Part shown: positions 32,754-44,556 of the stretch, one piece after another
Layout of the letters: the number at the start of each line of letters is the position of its first letter
How positions within the stretch are numbered: position 1 is the stretch's first letter
Assembly (NCBI RefSeq): GCF_014633365.1
Contig: NC_068350.1
Span: 32,169,119-32,233,118 of the forward strand
Length of the DNA stretch: 64,000 nucleotides
Reading direction: 5' to 3'
From: Diospyros lotus
Taxonomy: Eukaryota > Streptophyta > Magnoliopsida > Ericales > Ebenaceae
Translations under genes and position numbers: made by a program
Notes under the pieces: generated by a model
Told to the model about the DNA's origin: nothing
Database searches by the model: none
What the model saw: only the letters and a program-made list of their open reading frames with translations

Positions 32754-35700
32754 TGTAAGACCCGCTTTCGAATATTCCCGCTTAGAATAGGATACTCGAA
32801 AGAATGTCATTACAGAGATGATATAGAATAAAACTGAACTCAAATAACAACTCATTTCATTTCTAGCAGCGGAAATTAAAATAAGATTTAATTACATTTT
32901 CAATATCTCATGACTCTAGGCTCGATGGCCATACAAAATAATAAAAGGCCCAAATGCCAATAACATAAGAAATCCTCATCACTATAATCCTCACCAAATC
33001 ACTAACTAGGATCTTTGAAGTTAGGACACGTCTCCGTACACCACTACCCCTAGGCTATAGTCTACTAGACTCGCCCCCAATAACATTCTTTCCTTCACCT
33101 GGAATGACAAAGAAGATCGAGTGAGCCACAAGGCTTAGCAAGTTCGAGAAACAAGGAACAATATGTAGGATCCAAGAACATGATGACACCAAGAAGAGTA
33201 ATCAATGACTTCACAATTATATATAAGATTCATAATTCATGAATTTATCAATTCAACTTAATATATCATGTCACCATGTATCACTATGCAAATGTGCATA
33301 AAATTTCAATGTCATTATCAATTCTCACAGGCTCGTAAGCCATCAATCAATACACGCAAGAGTGCATCATTTCATTATCAATATCAATTTCCCCAACTCT
33401 TAAGCCATAAATCGATGCATAAAAAAAAATGCATAAGTTCCATAAAACCTCACAAATAATTATGGAGCCAACCTGCCGACTATGGCCACATCGTCCCGTG
33501 CCAGGTGCTCTAGAGTACTCTTTCTCCCTCCACACAAAATAATGGGTGCGCAAAACAAATATATATATGTAACATGTATGCATTTTCCAACCATATGTAT
33601 TTAAATTCTTGTTTCCATGATATTCATACTTTCAACATCACTTACCCATACTGGGTATTTTCCCATCATCAGATAAATTCAACATATCTTATTTCATAAC
33701 GTTTACCACATTCAAGATATAATTTATAACACAAGAATAATTTTTTGAGAGATGCTATTTAATATTAAATCTCGATTCACCAGCTGATGAGTATTATAAC
33801 TTTAATAACTATTTTTCCCATCATATGATTGTTGTAATTTTATTTAACCAGTGATAGTATGCATTTACTTGCATTTGTGCTCATAGCTCAAATTTATGAT
33901 TAGTCCCCATGCAATCAAAATGACCACATCACGCGAAATTGCTAGTCAAACATAAACCTGAAATTTTTCTAAGGCGAATGACTAATTAGAACATATTTTT
34001 GAAAATGTTTTCATTTTGAAAAACTAACTTCCGGTATTTTGATAACTAACATTCATTGTTGTAAGAATGATTTTTAATGAATTTTTCAAAAAAACAAAAG
34101 CTACATATTTTGAGGGTGATAAAACCCCAAATTCTTGAGTTTGTACTAAAATCAAAATTCTATCTTTTTATTGTTATGGATTTTGATTTTTTTGATTTTT
34201 TTATTGAATCCAAATTGGGGTACTTTCTTATTTATATTTATGTATTAAAGTAAATGAAAGGTAAAATATAAATTAAGGAAAATGCAAACATTTACTTAAG
34301 GAATGTAAATGAATGGGGTGTGAGCAGAGAGCTTGCAAGCAAACGCTTATGGGAAGAGCTCGAGACGAGCTCGAGGTCATGAGTTCACGGATTACGGGGG
34401 GAGCTCGAGAGAGCTCGCGAAAAGGACAAGCGGAAAGAGCTCAGAACGAGCTCGAGGTCATGAGCTGAACAAGAGTTCGCTGAACGAGCTCGCGGTCAAG
34501 GGGTTGGGCAAGAGCTTGCTGGATGAACTCGCCGAAGAGCTTGAGGTCAAGCACGCGGTAAGAGCTCGCGGCCAAGAGCTTGAGAAATGAGCTCGCGAAA
34601 AAGACAAGCGGAAAGAGCTCAGAATGATCTCGCTGAAACATCGATGAAGTTGAATGTGTATATATATATATAACTGGGTTTGTCGAACAGAACAGGGGCA
34701 TTCGAACGACTGATTAAGCATAAGTATATGATGGATTGGCTAGGCAGGGCATGGCTCGGGTAAGCTTTTCAAATCAGTGAGGGTTATCAGCTCGTTACGC
34801 ATGTTATATATGTGTATTTACAGGTGGGTCTCATATATGGGTAAATAATATATATTCCCAGTTGAGCTTTCGCTGTTGATGCAAAACCTCTGAATACCTT
34901 AATGAAATCATTCGAATGAGTGGTAGATGACTTAGCATTTTATATTCCGACATAGCACATACAACTATAAGAGGCATTTGGAATAGCGAGCTCATACAGA
35001 TGTGATATACATGCATATACATATATATATACATCTAACACTACTTCTTTAGATGCAGAACGAGTAGAGGTTCTTATCCTCACCTAGCTATATAAAATGC
35101 CATTCACGAAGAAAGCTTAGGGTGAAAACAAACCCCATTTCGAGACATCAAATTGACTTCATAGTAACTAGGGAATTTATACACAAAATAGACACAATGG
35201 AAAAATACTATAGCGAGGTGACACAACAAACAATAGTTTGTAATGACAAAGAACAGAAAGAAGCTTGCATTGGAATACAGAATATATATATCAGAGAGAA
35301 AGAGGGAGCTCATATTAAAAGGTAAAGTGGAAGTGTAAGAAAAACTTGCCTGATAACTTCGCTATGCAGAAAAATCCTCCATTCCTGAAGCTGCTATCAT
35401 CCCAGATGAAAAATACAAGCAGCCAGGAGGGAAGAGAAGAAATAAGAAGAAAAGGCTATAGATAGGAAATGTGGGTATGCTCAGGAGAAAGGTCATCAAT
35501 GTAGGTGCAGCACGAAGAAGGAAAATGCACACTCTACACCTGCCACTTAGTCGAAATGACCTGACTGCCCTTCACCTTTACAATGGTCAAAAGGGAGACC
35601 AGAGGCACTATTGACATTTGCTAGCCAATTTAATTTATTATGATTTTCTTTCAAAAATTTCAAATCTCATTTCCCAATTGGGCTCAGCCCATACCGTGGG

Positions 35701-35973
35701 CCATTCCATGGCTCAACTCATTAATCCAATTAATTCTCAACATCTAAGCCCATTCATAATTTAATTAAAGTTTTAAACACATCTCAATAGCCCAATTTAT
35801 TTGGACTTTCCCCACATTTTTGGATCCCATTTAGATGGGCTACCACATTCTCATTTTCACTTACTCTTCATTCCAAAGAAAAATATTTTCAACCCTCAAT
35901 TAATTAAAGCAAAAATTTTTGAACCCAAAATAAAATACTTGAAAACGTCTAGACCCCCTAACGGGTCATTACA
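32754..35973 (-). mobile_element. Ty3-type 5' LTR, 3.2 kb
   Basis: Plus-strand limits TGTAAGACCCGC and GGGTCATTACA, that is, minus-strand TGTAATGACCC to GGGTCTTACA, with the primer site adjacent to its inner end. It contains GAGCTC-rich repeats at 34340-34640. Open frames in this region look accidental. Confidence 0.75.
34340..34640. repeat. Degenerate GAGCTCGAGG-type repeat cluster
   Basis: Recurrent GAGCTCG(A/C)G with GAGGTCATGAG at 34372 and 34453, and a longer repeated block (GAGCTCGCGAAAAGGACAAG near 34413; GAGCTCGCGAAAAAGACAAG near 34590). This keeps one plus frame open (34333-34590) but gives only a low-complexity peptide. Confidence 0.75.
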
Positions 35974-37005
35974 AAACAGATAGCACCCAAACCCGTTTGG
36001 TACCAGCCAATACCTTGACCCATCATAGGAATCTCTCCATATCCCGATGATGATCTAAGAGGTGCTAAGAAGTGTCAAAGTGTCTAGCAATGGTTCAAGA
36101 CAATATAGAAGATAGTGAAGTCTCACTTCAAATGAACCTATTACAATTGACATTTACCGTGTGTTATAATCCTTCCATCACCTAACATCCCAACTGAGTG
36201 AGAGTCATGGAATGATAAACTCACAAACTCAATAACTATGTGTCAGATCTTATTAGTGACTAAATGACACCTCAAGAAACACCTTTCCTAATAATCAATA
36301 TGCCTTGGCCAATGATTGTCCTATCACACTAATAGTACACCATATAGGATATTCATCCCATCAATTATAACGAGGGTGACATATCATATTCCTGAACATC
36401 TACCTCCATATACCAGCAATACAGAACCACAAAGATGAACCTTTCCACCTCTCAATTGGATGGTTCGGTCCATTAACAAATCCCGCACACTAATACACAA
36501 GACAACCGTGTCAATTCAAGTCTAAAGATCAGCTACACTATCGCAACTAGATAACATAACCATTATTTATAATGCCATGTGGTCAGTCATCGACATCATA
36601 TTCAGTGTGTTGTTCTCCAACAATCACCCATGAGTTTACTAAAGACATCCCCATGTCATATAGCATATGACTCACTACCCTTACCATAAGTAACTCATAC
36701 TGATTAAGGTAGTAAACTATGTGCTACTCCATACTCGACTTATCAAGGTCTCCATCCGATTAATCTAAGGACTAAGAATCATTTAAGAAGTCCTGTTATC
36801 AGAGAATCTCATCACATATTCTTAACACTTAAGAATAAGACTCTCAAACAGAATATCTAGACACTCATTCATATAGCAAACTAGAGAGTTTATGAATGAA
36901 AATAAACTTGCTTTTTATTGATATATACAAAGATATAATACATGTATTAATTACAAGCCCATTAGACGTCATCTAAATGTAGTATTAGGGCATACTACAC
37001 TAACA
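35974..37005 (-). mobile_element. Copia-type LTR fragment
   Basis: Right end GGGCATACTACACTAACA (minus strand TGTTAGTGTAGTATGCCC), a Copia-like LTR start. It resembles the end at 40978 (minus strand TGTTAATGTATGCCC). The left side is cut by the LTR ending at 35973. Confidence 0.45.
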
Positions 37006-37892
37006 TAAAGGCACCAAAGGTGAATTTGTAAATTAATAGGGGCATAAGGGTAATTCTCCAAATTTTCTCAAAGAAGCCATTTCTACTAAAATTAAGGAGT
37101 TGACTTTGAGTGCAAAATCTAATCAAACTAAATTAAATTGAGTTGACCCTAATACTAGGCATCATAGGCAAGGTTGCAAGAAACTCATCGGACTCAAGTT
37201 CATTGAAAATCATTAAGTAAATTAAAAGCTATTCAAGCTTGAAAATGGTTGAAATTCATGATATGTTGGTTGAGTAACCTACTTTTGGACTAGAATAAAA
37301 TTTGATCGGTCTTGGGTTGAAACACATCAAAAAATGGGCATAACTAAGAACACGATGACACTTCTAGATTTCACAATTGATTGTTGAATAGGAAATAGTG
37401 ATCTTGGAAGATTATAGAAAAAGTTGTCCCAAACAAGATAAATAATTTGGGTAAGCTAGTCAAAATTTCAAACAAATGGCTGTGAATTGGATTAAATCAT
37501 TTTACAACATTCAAATGCAACATGGATTAAAACACATTGGTGCTTCTGAAACCAATTTTCAACCATAAATAAGTAGCACATTGAAGCTAAAAGTTTTAAA
37601 GGAATAGACCATAGAAAACCAAAAAGAGCTCACCATTTAACACATTAGACAATGCAAGCGTTAACCAAATTTATTAAAGTCGAGAAATTTTCTTGTAATG
37701 CCAAAGGTAAAAAAAGGGAATTTTTTTTAAAGAACACATTTTTAAGGCAAACATAATTATTTAAGGCACTTAATTCTTTTTGAACCAAGGTTCAAACTGG
37801 AAGCACCAATTGAGGCTATTTCTTGTGGCTACGAATGTCATTCTTTGGGTGAAGTCTTTGTAAGAATTATTTGTGACTCACATGATATTGAT
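37006..37892. other. No gene recognised
   Basis: AT-rich sequence with stops in all frames; I see no transposon end or repeat structure. Confidence 0.4.
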
Positions 37893-38305
37893 GTTTATTT
37901 TATCAAATATGGTCGTATTTATTTGATAAAATAATAAAGAATTTAATAAGATAATTGAATACTAAAATTCTATTTGGTTTCAAAGATATACACAACTTTT
38001 GCTAAGCCTTGATGAGAGACTACATCTTAACCTATAAATAGGAGTTTGGTCCTCTCTTTACCCCAATCACAGAAAACAAATTATCGTACTATTTTTAATC
38101 CATCATCAAGTTCAGGGGTTAAGGGAGAGAAATCAAATCCTATTATTCTCTTCATCAACTGGCAGCGTCTTTTATCTTTTGTAGTCTTAATGGATCAAGG
38201 TATGTTTTATTTATTCATACTATGTGAAAAGCATGAAGTTTATAGATTCTTGGGCATGGTGTTTGTTGTTTGTTATTATCTTTACAAACAATGTTATGGT
38301 TTACA
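37893..38305 (+). mobile_element. LTR-like repeat, third copy of the 59.16-59.55 kb segment
   Basis: Matches 59158-59547 almost throughout, including the TATA box 38033-38040 (ACCTATAAATAGG; 59276-59283 in the other copy) and the tail ending GTTATGGTTTACA. Here the tail is followed by TGTGGTATCATAATG, with an iMet-primer-like TGGTATCA, so this may be a true 5' LTR edge while the other copies are rearranged. Confidence 0.5.
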
Positions 38306-39239
38306 TGTGGTATCATAATGATGGTTTAGAAACTCATGTTTTTCCATTTAAGGTTGTATGATTTATGTCTTTGCGTAAGTAAATCTATACATAAAAAATA
38401 AAAGAAAAGAAGATGATGATTGAAGAATCTTATTGTTAAAAGCTGGAAATCGCTAGAAAGTTGATGGTTGTGAACTGTGCCAGCATGGTGGTGATTTTGG
38501 GCGATAAAGAATGACTAATAATGGTTCCGAGCCACATCTTTTCATCTTTTCTGGCAGTTTTCGATGTCTTCTCGGGCTGTAGACCTTCACCTTCACCATG
38601 ACTAATCAACCATGGTCTTACACTTCCACCATCAATGACCAAATGTGAGTCTTTAGTGTTCTCCATGGACATGGATATTTGGTGTTCACCATGGCTGTGG
38701 GTTTTCATACTCATTATGGCTGTCATGACTAGTCGGTCATCAGCCTTTGGCCTTCACCTGGTAGTGATCAGTCGTCTCCAAATGATCATGTTTTTTCTCC
38801 AGTGATGGTGTCTTCTATCTTTTCCTATGGTGACCCATTCTTTTTTGTTTGACCATTATAATCCGACAACTAAGGATTGATTGTCGACGGCTGATGGCAG
38901 TAAAAAACTTCCTGTCGCGCGGTCCCAAACAGCCAAAAAGGGAAGAAAGCCAGTGACTAAAGTTGCAAGCGATGAAAGTGCTAGACAAATGAGAGAGGCG
39001 ATGATGGTGGGTTAAGGATTAAAAAAGTTAAAAACCCTAGCTTTTTAAAAGAGATGAGTCCGACCCATTAAGGTGGCTGGGTCGGGTGACTGAACCCACT
39101 AATAGGGTTTGGATTCGATTTATTGCAATCAAATCCACATAGATTTGGATTGGGTTAATCAAATCCAATAATGGATCCAATTAAAAAAATAAAAATAAAA
39201 ATTTACGAATTATAAGCGCAATGAAAAAATAAAAATTTT
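38306..39239. other. No gene recognised
   Basis: Contains a minus frame 38726-38436, Met/His/Ser-rich and without a known domain, and a repeated GGATTTGATT-type stretch near 39110-39180. Probably leader or internal sequence of a Copia element. Confidence 0.35.
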
Positions 39240-40978
39240 TAACCATAAATTCCTTTAGGATCTCTCAAAGGGAATAGATTATGAAGGAGAGGGCATAGGA
39301 TTACCTCTTGACATGCAGATCCAAACCAGAAAAGCAGTAATCACCAAGCCGATCAAGTGACCGGCCTCTAACAATATCCACGCGAGCTTACAATCCAAAA
39401 CATGGAAGGGGGCAGCTTCCTAAGGATGAAAGAGTGCTAGCTCAAGAGGGTGGTGTGAGAGCTTTCTCACAAGCACATCACATGACATCAATGGCTTAGA
39501 GGCACATCAAAAAGAACCACATAAGGGCTATTTATAACCCTTAGATACAAACCCTAGTTAATGAGGTTTGGGCCACATGGTATTTTAAGCCCATGCTTTA
39601 AACGCTTTAAAACATTCCATTAAGCTCCTTAACTCACCCAATGTCCTTAGGTTAGTTTCATAAATAAGCCCATAGTTTAATTAAGTAATAATCCACTAAG
39701 ACCCAAGCCCTTAATTTGGATAGCCTAGTCTAACAATGATTTTAGGTGAATTATGACATACTTAATTAAAAGACTAATTTATTATAAGTTCTAAAATATT
39801 AATTACTAATATTTAAGAACTCTAACTCCTCATTACGATTCCACAATCCTAATTGAGCCCGCCATTACCTTGTATTTGCAAACCCTTATTGCGTGTGATG
39901 CATTAGACTTCTACATATGTTGGCCATGACTTTATTGAATAAATCCATAGACCATGAAAGAAGTCTAGCAACCCATCATGGCCCCCGATTGGTAGAAGGA
40001 TTAATTTATGATCACTGCCTTTCAGTGATGGTATTCTAATGTAATTCAATCCATTCATCGATTTAAAATGTCTTAATCAAGCAAGGACATGAATTGTCTG
40101 TCAATCCCTATTCAGTGCTTGATTATAATGTTTCTTTGGTTCCTGAAAAGTATAGCTTACATAGGATCACTATCTTGCTATGACCATAGATTTACAAGCT
40201 ATATTTCTCCCAAAAAGCCCACGACACATATCTTCCCAAATTATGGGTTGATGAATCTTGTCTTAGCTCACACAGAACTTTCACATGTTTCATATTATAC
40301 CCAATCATAGTCGTACTCATGCCTTTTATTGAGATGCTTTTCTAACAATGTCAAAGCATACAAATTCACGTGCAAGACACAGTGGTGATCTCAATTCAAA
40401 GGATCACTTACACAACTGCCACTAGAGGTTTCCTTATACACTCTAGCGAGATCCATAAGAAATCCTTTTGGTTGGTTCATAGTCCAGTGAACTTGTACTC
40501 ACCAACAAGCACATGTGTACTAGCTTAGGCATCCCATACCCATAGTCTGTAAGATCAACTACTACTTTTCCAAAAGGTAACAACATAGAACACATAAGTT
40601 TCTTTGTGTCATTAATGTCCCTTCTCGATGACACTTTTGACTAGTGATAAGTTTAAGGTTAATTATACTATTTAGGTGAGTCAAGGACTTTACAATTAAA
40701 GTCACACATCAATTCCTTTCTAGATAGAGTAAACCTAAGGACTTTATCTTTAAGCATGATACATTTAAGTAATTGTTGAATGAATAAATAAATATAAAAG
40801 ACAAACGTCGCCAATAGATAACAGACCATGACACAAATAGATATATTACTCAACAAATATATCACAACCTAATGTATTATGTACAACTTAACATTTAAGC
40901 TATAAGCCATACACTAATAGTATCAGATCTTAGTGTATAAGTACAACTTAACCCTAAACTATAGGGCATACATTAACA
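39240..40978 (-). mobile_element. Copia-type LTR
   Basis: Right end GGGCATACATTAACA at 40978; minus-strand TATA box at 39529-39536 (GGTTATAAATAGCC). An imperfect 60-bp duplication lies at the right end: GTACAACTTAA blocks near 40881 and 40941, with GCCATACACTAATA and GGCATACATTAACA following them. The left limit is approximate. Confidence 0.45.
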
Positions 40979-41204
40979 TAAACGACCGATTTAAAAAAAT
41001 AAAAAAATAATATGAAATTATGAGAAATATTTATAATTTGAAATTTATATTGGGAATAATTTATTAGTCACCAAAGTTGACTAATTTTTAAGGTAAATAA
41101 ATTTCAAGTTATAAATTGTTTTCAATTACCCACAAACTTTATATTTGATGGTGACATTAAAATTATGCATGATATTTGTTTATGTTTTTTAATCAAGTAA
41201 TATA
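40979..41204. other. AT-rich, no gene recognised
   Basis: Nothing beyond A/T runs can be supported. Confidence 0.35.
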
Positions 41205-41940
41205 TAGTAGTTTTTTAATTTATAACCATCATAGAAGCATTTAACGCACGCAGTTTCTACTTTTCAGAGTATGATCATATCATTAAATGTTGATGGATGT
41301 TTTTCAGACATTTTGTTCACTAAAATTTTGTTATAACTACTTTGTGAGATTGTTTAGAGAGAAAATATGACAGTTACATAGAAGACATTCTTTATTCAAG
41401 TATATTCCAACATATGCATTACAGAGAGGAGCACTATATAAGGAGCTGGAGTCTGAAGAAGCACGAGACTAATACATTTTTTGATGCACTAAAGAGGACT
41501 TGAGAATTCAAAAAGATTTCAAGTATGCTTCATTGCTTCACATCCATTAAAAGAGAAGAGAGAGATTACCCTTATCATTCTTATCCTTCTATCTCTTTGT
41601 AAACCCAAGAGAAGTGATTCTATTCTAGTATCACATTATACCTTCTCTTGTATCTTTCATTCACACCTTCTTGTGAAAGTTGTAAGCGTTAAGCCCGATT
41701 CTTGTAAAAGGCATTGGTTGTGATTGATCCTGTTTAAAAGCCACCTATTGTAAAAGGTTTGTAGTTGAGCCTATTGTAAAAGCTACCCAAGTAAGTTTGG
41801 TTGACTAAATCTTTGGTAAGGAGCTAAGGTTGTAGAGTAGGCAAGTAGCCGAACCACTCTAAAATCTTGGTGTGCTGCATTCTTTCAATTTCTTTTAACT
41901 TTTGATTTAGCTATTTGAGAATTTTTTTTAAAGCTATTGT
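41205..41940 (+). mobile_element. Sirevirus-like Copia LTR, 3' end lost
   Basis: TATA box 41435-41442 (CACTATATAAGG), then the shared block GGAGCTAAGGTTGTAGAGTAGG...CCGAACCACTCTAAAATC near 41819-41865. The CACCCCCCTCTTGG tail is missing: sequence changes to an unrelated repeat near 41940. The start is approximate. Confidence 0.5.
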
Positions 41941-41971
41941 GGCATAGCCTCCAGGACAATTCCCCTGGGAG

Positions 41972-42015
41972 AAGTCCTTGGGAAGCGTGCCCAAAGTCCT
42001 TGGGAAGTGTGCCCA
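41972..42015. repeat. 22-bp tandem duplication
   Basis: AAGTCCTTGGGAAGCGTGCCCA followed by a second copy with one change. Confidence 0.85.
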
Positions 42016-42204
42016 TAGTTCTCAAGATGAGTTCCCATAATCCTTGAAAAATGTGCATATGGCCAACTGGACGTTCATTCACCAAGGTATCGCCCTCTAG
42101 AGCAAAGGGAAAAAGTCAAATATGTCAAAAGCATCATATATATATATATATATAATAAATGAGGAGAGAAAAAAGTGCAAGCCAGCTGGCCCTATAAAAT
42201 GGGC

Positions 42205-44556
42205 TAGTCGCACCCATGAAAGGGTCTTTTAGCCCCCAACGGACCTTGTAGCCAAAGTCTCCAAAGTGTCGTGAACACCCTTCCAAGTCTCTCGAAGCCT
42301 TAGAATCCTAGTCCCGGGGAGACTCCTAAGGAGACCTCTTGGACTCTTAGTCCTAGGAAGACTTCTAAGACTCCTAGTCCTGGGGAGACTCCTAAGGAGA
42401 GAAATTAAATCCTGTTATTCTTTTCATCAACTGGCAATGTCTTTTACGTCTTGTAGTCTTAATGGATCAATGTATGTTTTATTTATTTGTACTACGTGAA
42501 AAGCATGAATATTATAAATTCTTAGGTATGGTGTTTGTTGTTTGTTATTATCTTTACGAACAATATTATGGTTTACCGTCTTAGTCCATGTGTGTGGGTT
42601 AATGTGCATGGAATTGTAGGAGACCAGTTAATCGAAGCCTAGAACCCTTGTGTTATAAAAAAAAATTAAAATTTGTTGTAGTGATTTGTATGAGCCGCTT
42701 CGCATTCACCTCTAGCGAGTTATCCCCTTATCTTATGTGCTCATATCAATCAAAGATGCTTGGATTGTAGAGATCTATCTGAAGCTCCAATGACTCATCT
42801 AAGTCGTAGTTCGAGTTTGTGCTTTACTCATTGGAGCATGAGGAATTACTTAACAATTTCTCTTCTGAGTTAGGTTCATTTTTAATTTCTTCTTTAGGTT
42901 ATTGGATTCGAGTTTCAAGTCTTTGATCATGTTCAATGAGTTTCCCTCCTATGTTGAGGATGGCCCAAGTTGTAGTTGTTATAATACCCAAGTGGATATT
43001 TTGGCCCATGCCCAAGTGGAGAGATAAGAGTCATTAATTGGTTGTGGAATTTTTTTTTTTTGAAAAAGAAAATAAAAAATAAAAACAAATCCAAAAGTTG
43101 GGTTTGGTTGTGGAGAGATAAGAGTCATTATTTTTAACACAATGGAAGATTTTGAATTAAGTGGACTTCTGTCTCGTGGGTTTTCTTTTTATATTGAGGG
43201 ATTTTTCACATAAATCTTGGTGTTCTTTGTGTGTAATGTTTACTGCATATCTTAGTTACTAACTAGTTTGTTTGCCAACACAATGCTAGCTTTTGCAACA
43301 AGTCGATGTTTTCAATCCCAAATAGAGACATTGAAAAAAAAATGATTATACAAGTCTTTCTCTCTCACAAATAGACCTGCATACAGGCACATACACTCAC
43401 ATGCACACACATCTTTTAATTGGAAACCAACCATGTGGGTTTCAACATAAACTCAGATGGGTTGGGTCTAATCAAACATGTCAAACACTAGTGATTTGGG
43501 TTCTTAAGTTAGTTCATCTTTTAAAAGAAACCGAATAAGGAAGACGGAGAGGGGGATGGGGAGGCCATTGTTGGATTCAACCATCACACTTTTTGGCAAC
43601 TTTTTTGACAATGAGGAAGAGAAAATGGGGAATCATGCTTTTCCAATAACTTTCCAAACAGGGGGAGGGGTGAGGAGTTGACATAGTGATAGGGGAAAAA
43701 GTGTTGCATGGTTAATAAAATCAAAAGAAATTGGTCATTTTCAAAAGCAAAGAGGTGGTTGATGCCTTTTCATTAAACTTAAAGGGTGCTGTGTCATTTT
43801 AGATAAGATTCAAATTACCCTTTAGTTTAATTAAAACTTAAGAACCCGATTATATGTGTAGGCTAATTTATAAAATAAAAAAATAAGTTTAGATTTATTA
43901 AAATGTTAGAACAATCCTTTAATTTTATTAATTCGTTAACCAAACTTCTAAGTTTCTTATAGTTATAGATTTTTACTACAAATCATTTATCTTTACCATT
44001 AAATGGTAACTTAGAGGATTAGTTGAATATATATAACGAAATATGACATAAACAATAACGTGACTTTTAATTATCATATAATTTCTCAATGCCCATATTT
44101 ATTGCTTAACAAATTATTCCATAATGTTCCTCAATTTTCCTTGAAATCATCAATTAAAGGTGTCTTTTAAAGTCTTCTATTTGATTTCTAATACCCCTTG
44201 AGGTGTTCCATCTATTTTGGTATTTGATGCCTATTTTTCTATGATGTATGATCTCATGTTTGTTTCATTTTGTTTTGTATGAATAATAAAAGAAAATAAT
44301 TTTCTTTGATTATTAAAAAAAAATCTTTTAAAAATTATTTAATATTAATTTAACATGAATGCATAATTTCTTATTTTATTAAAAATATAATTATCTGATT
44401 ATAAATTATTTAATTGGTTCTTATTTTTTATTTTAACAAATATTTAAATATTTTACTTGTAATACAAAATGTGGGTCATCGATGACATGAATAATATCGG
44501 GAGTTACATCTACCCTATATATTTATATTAAAATTACTTAGGGTGATCTTTATTCA
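42205..44556 (+). repeat. Composite repeat unit, copy 1, left part
   Basis: Starts TCGCACCCATGAAAGG like copy 2 at 58028, with a short stretch of the CCTAGTCC-GGAGAC array (about 42306-42400). It then matches copy 2 from AAGGAGAGAAATTAAATCC (42395 and 59363) to GGGAGTTACATCTACC (44505 and 62938). It lacks the stretch that in copy 2 covers the rest of the array and 58440-59362. No coding content recognised. The unit resumes at 56859. Confidence 0.75.
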
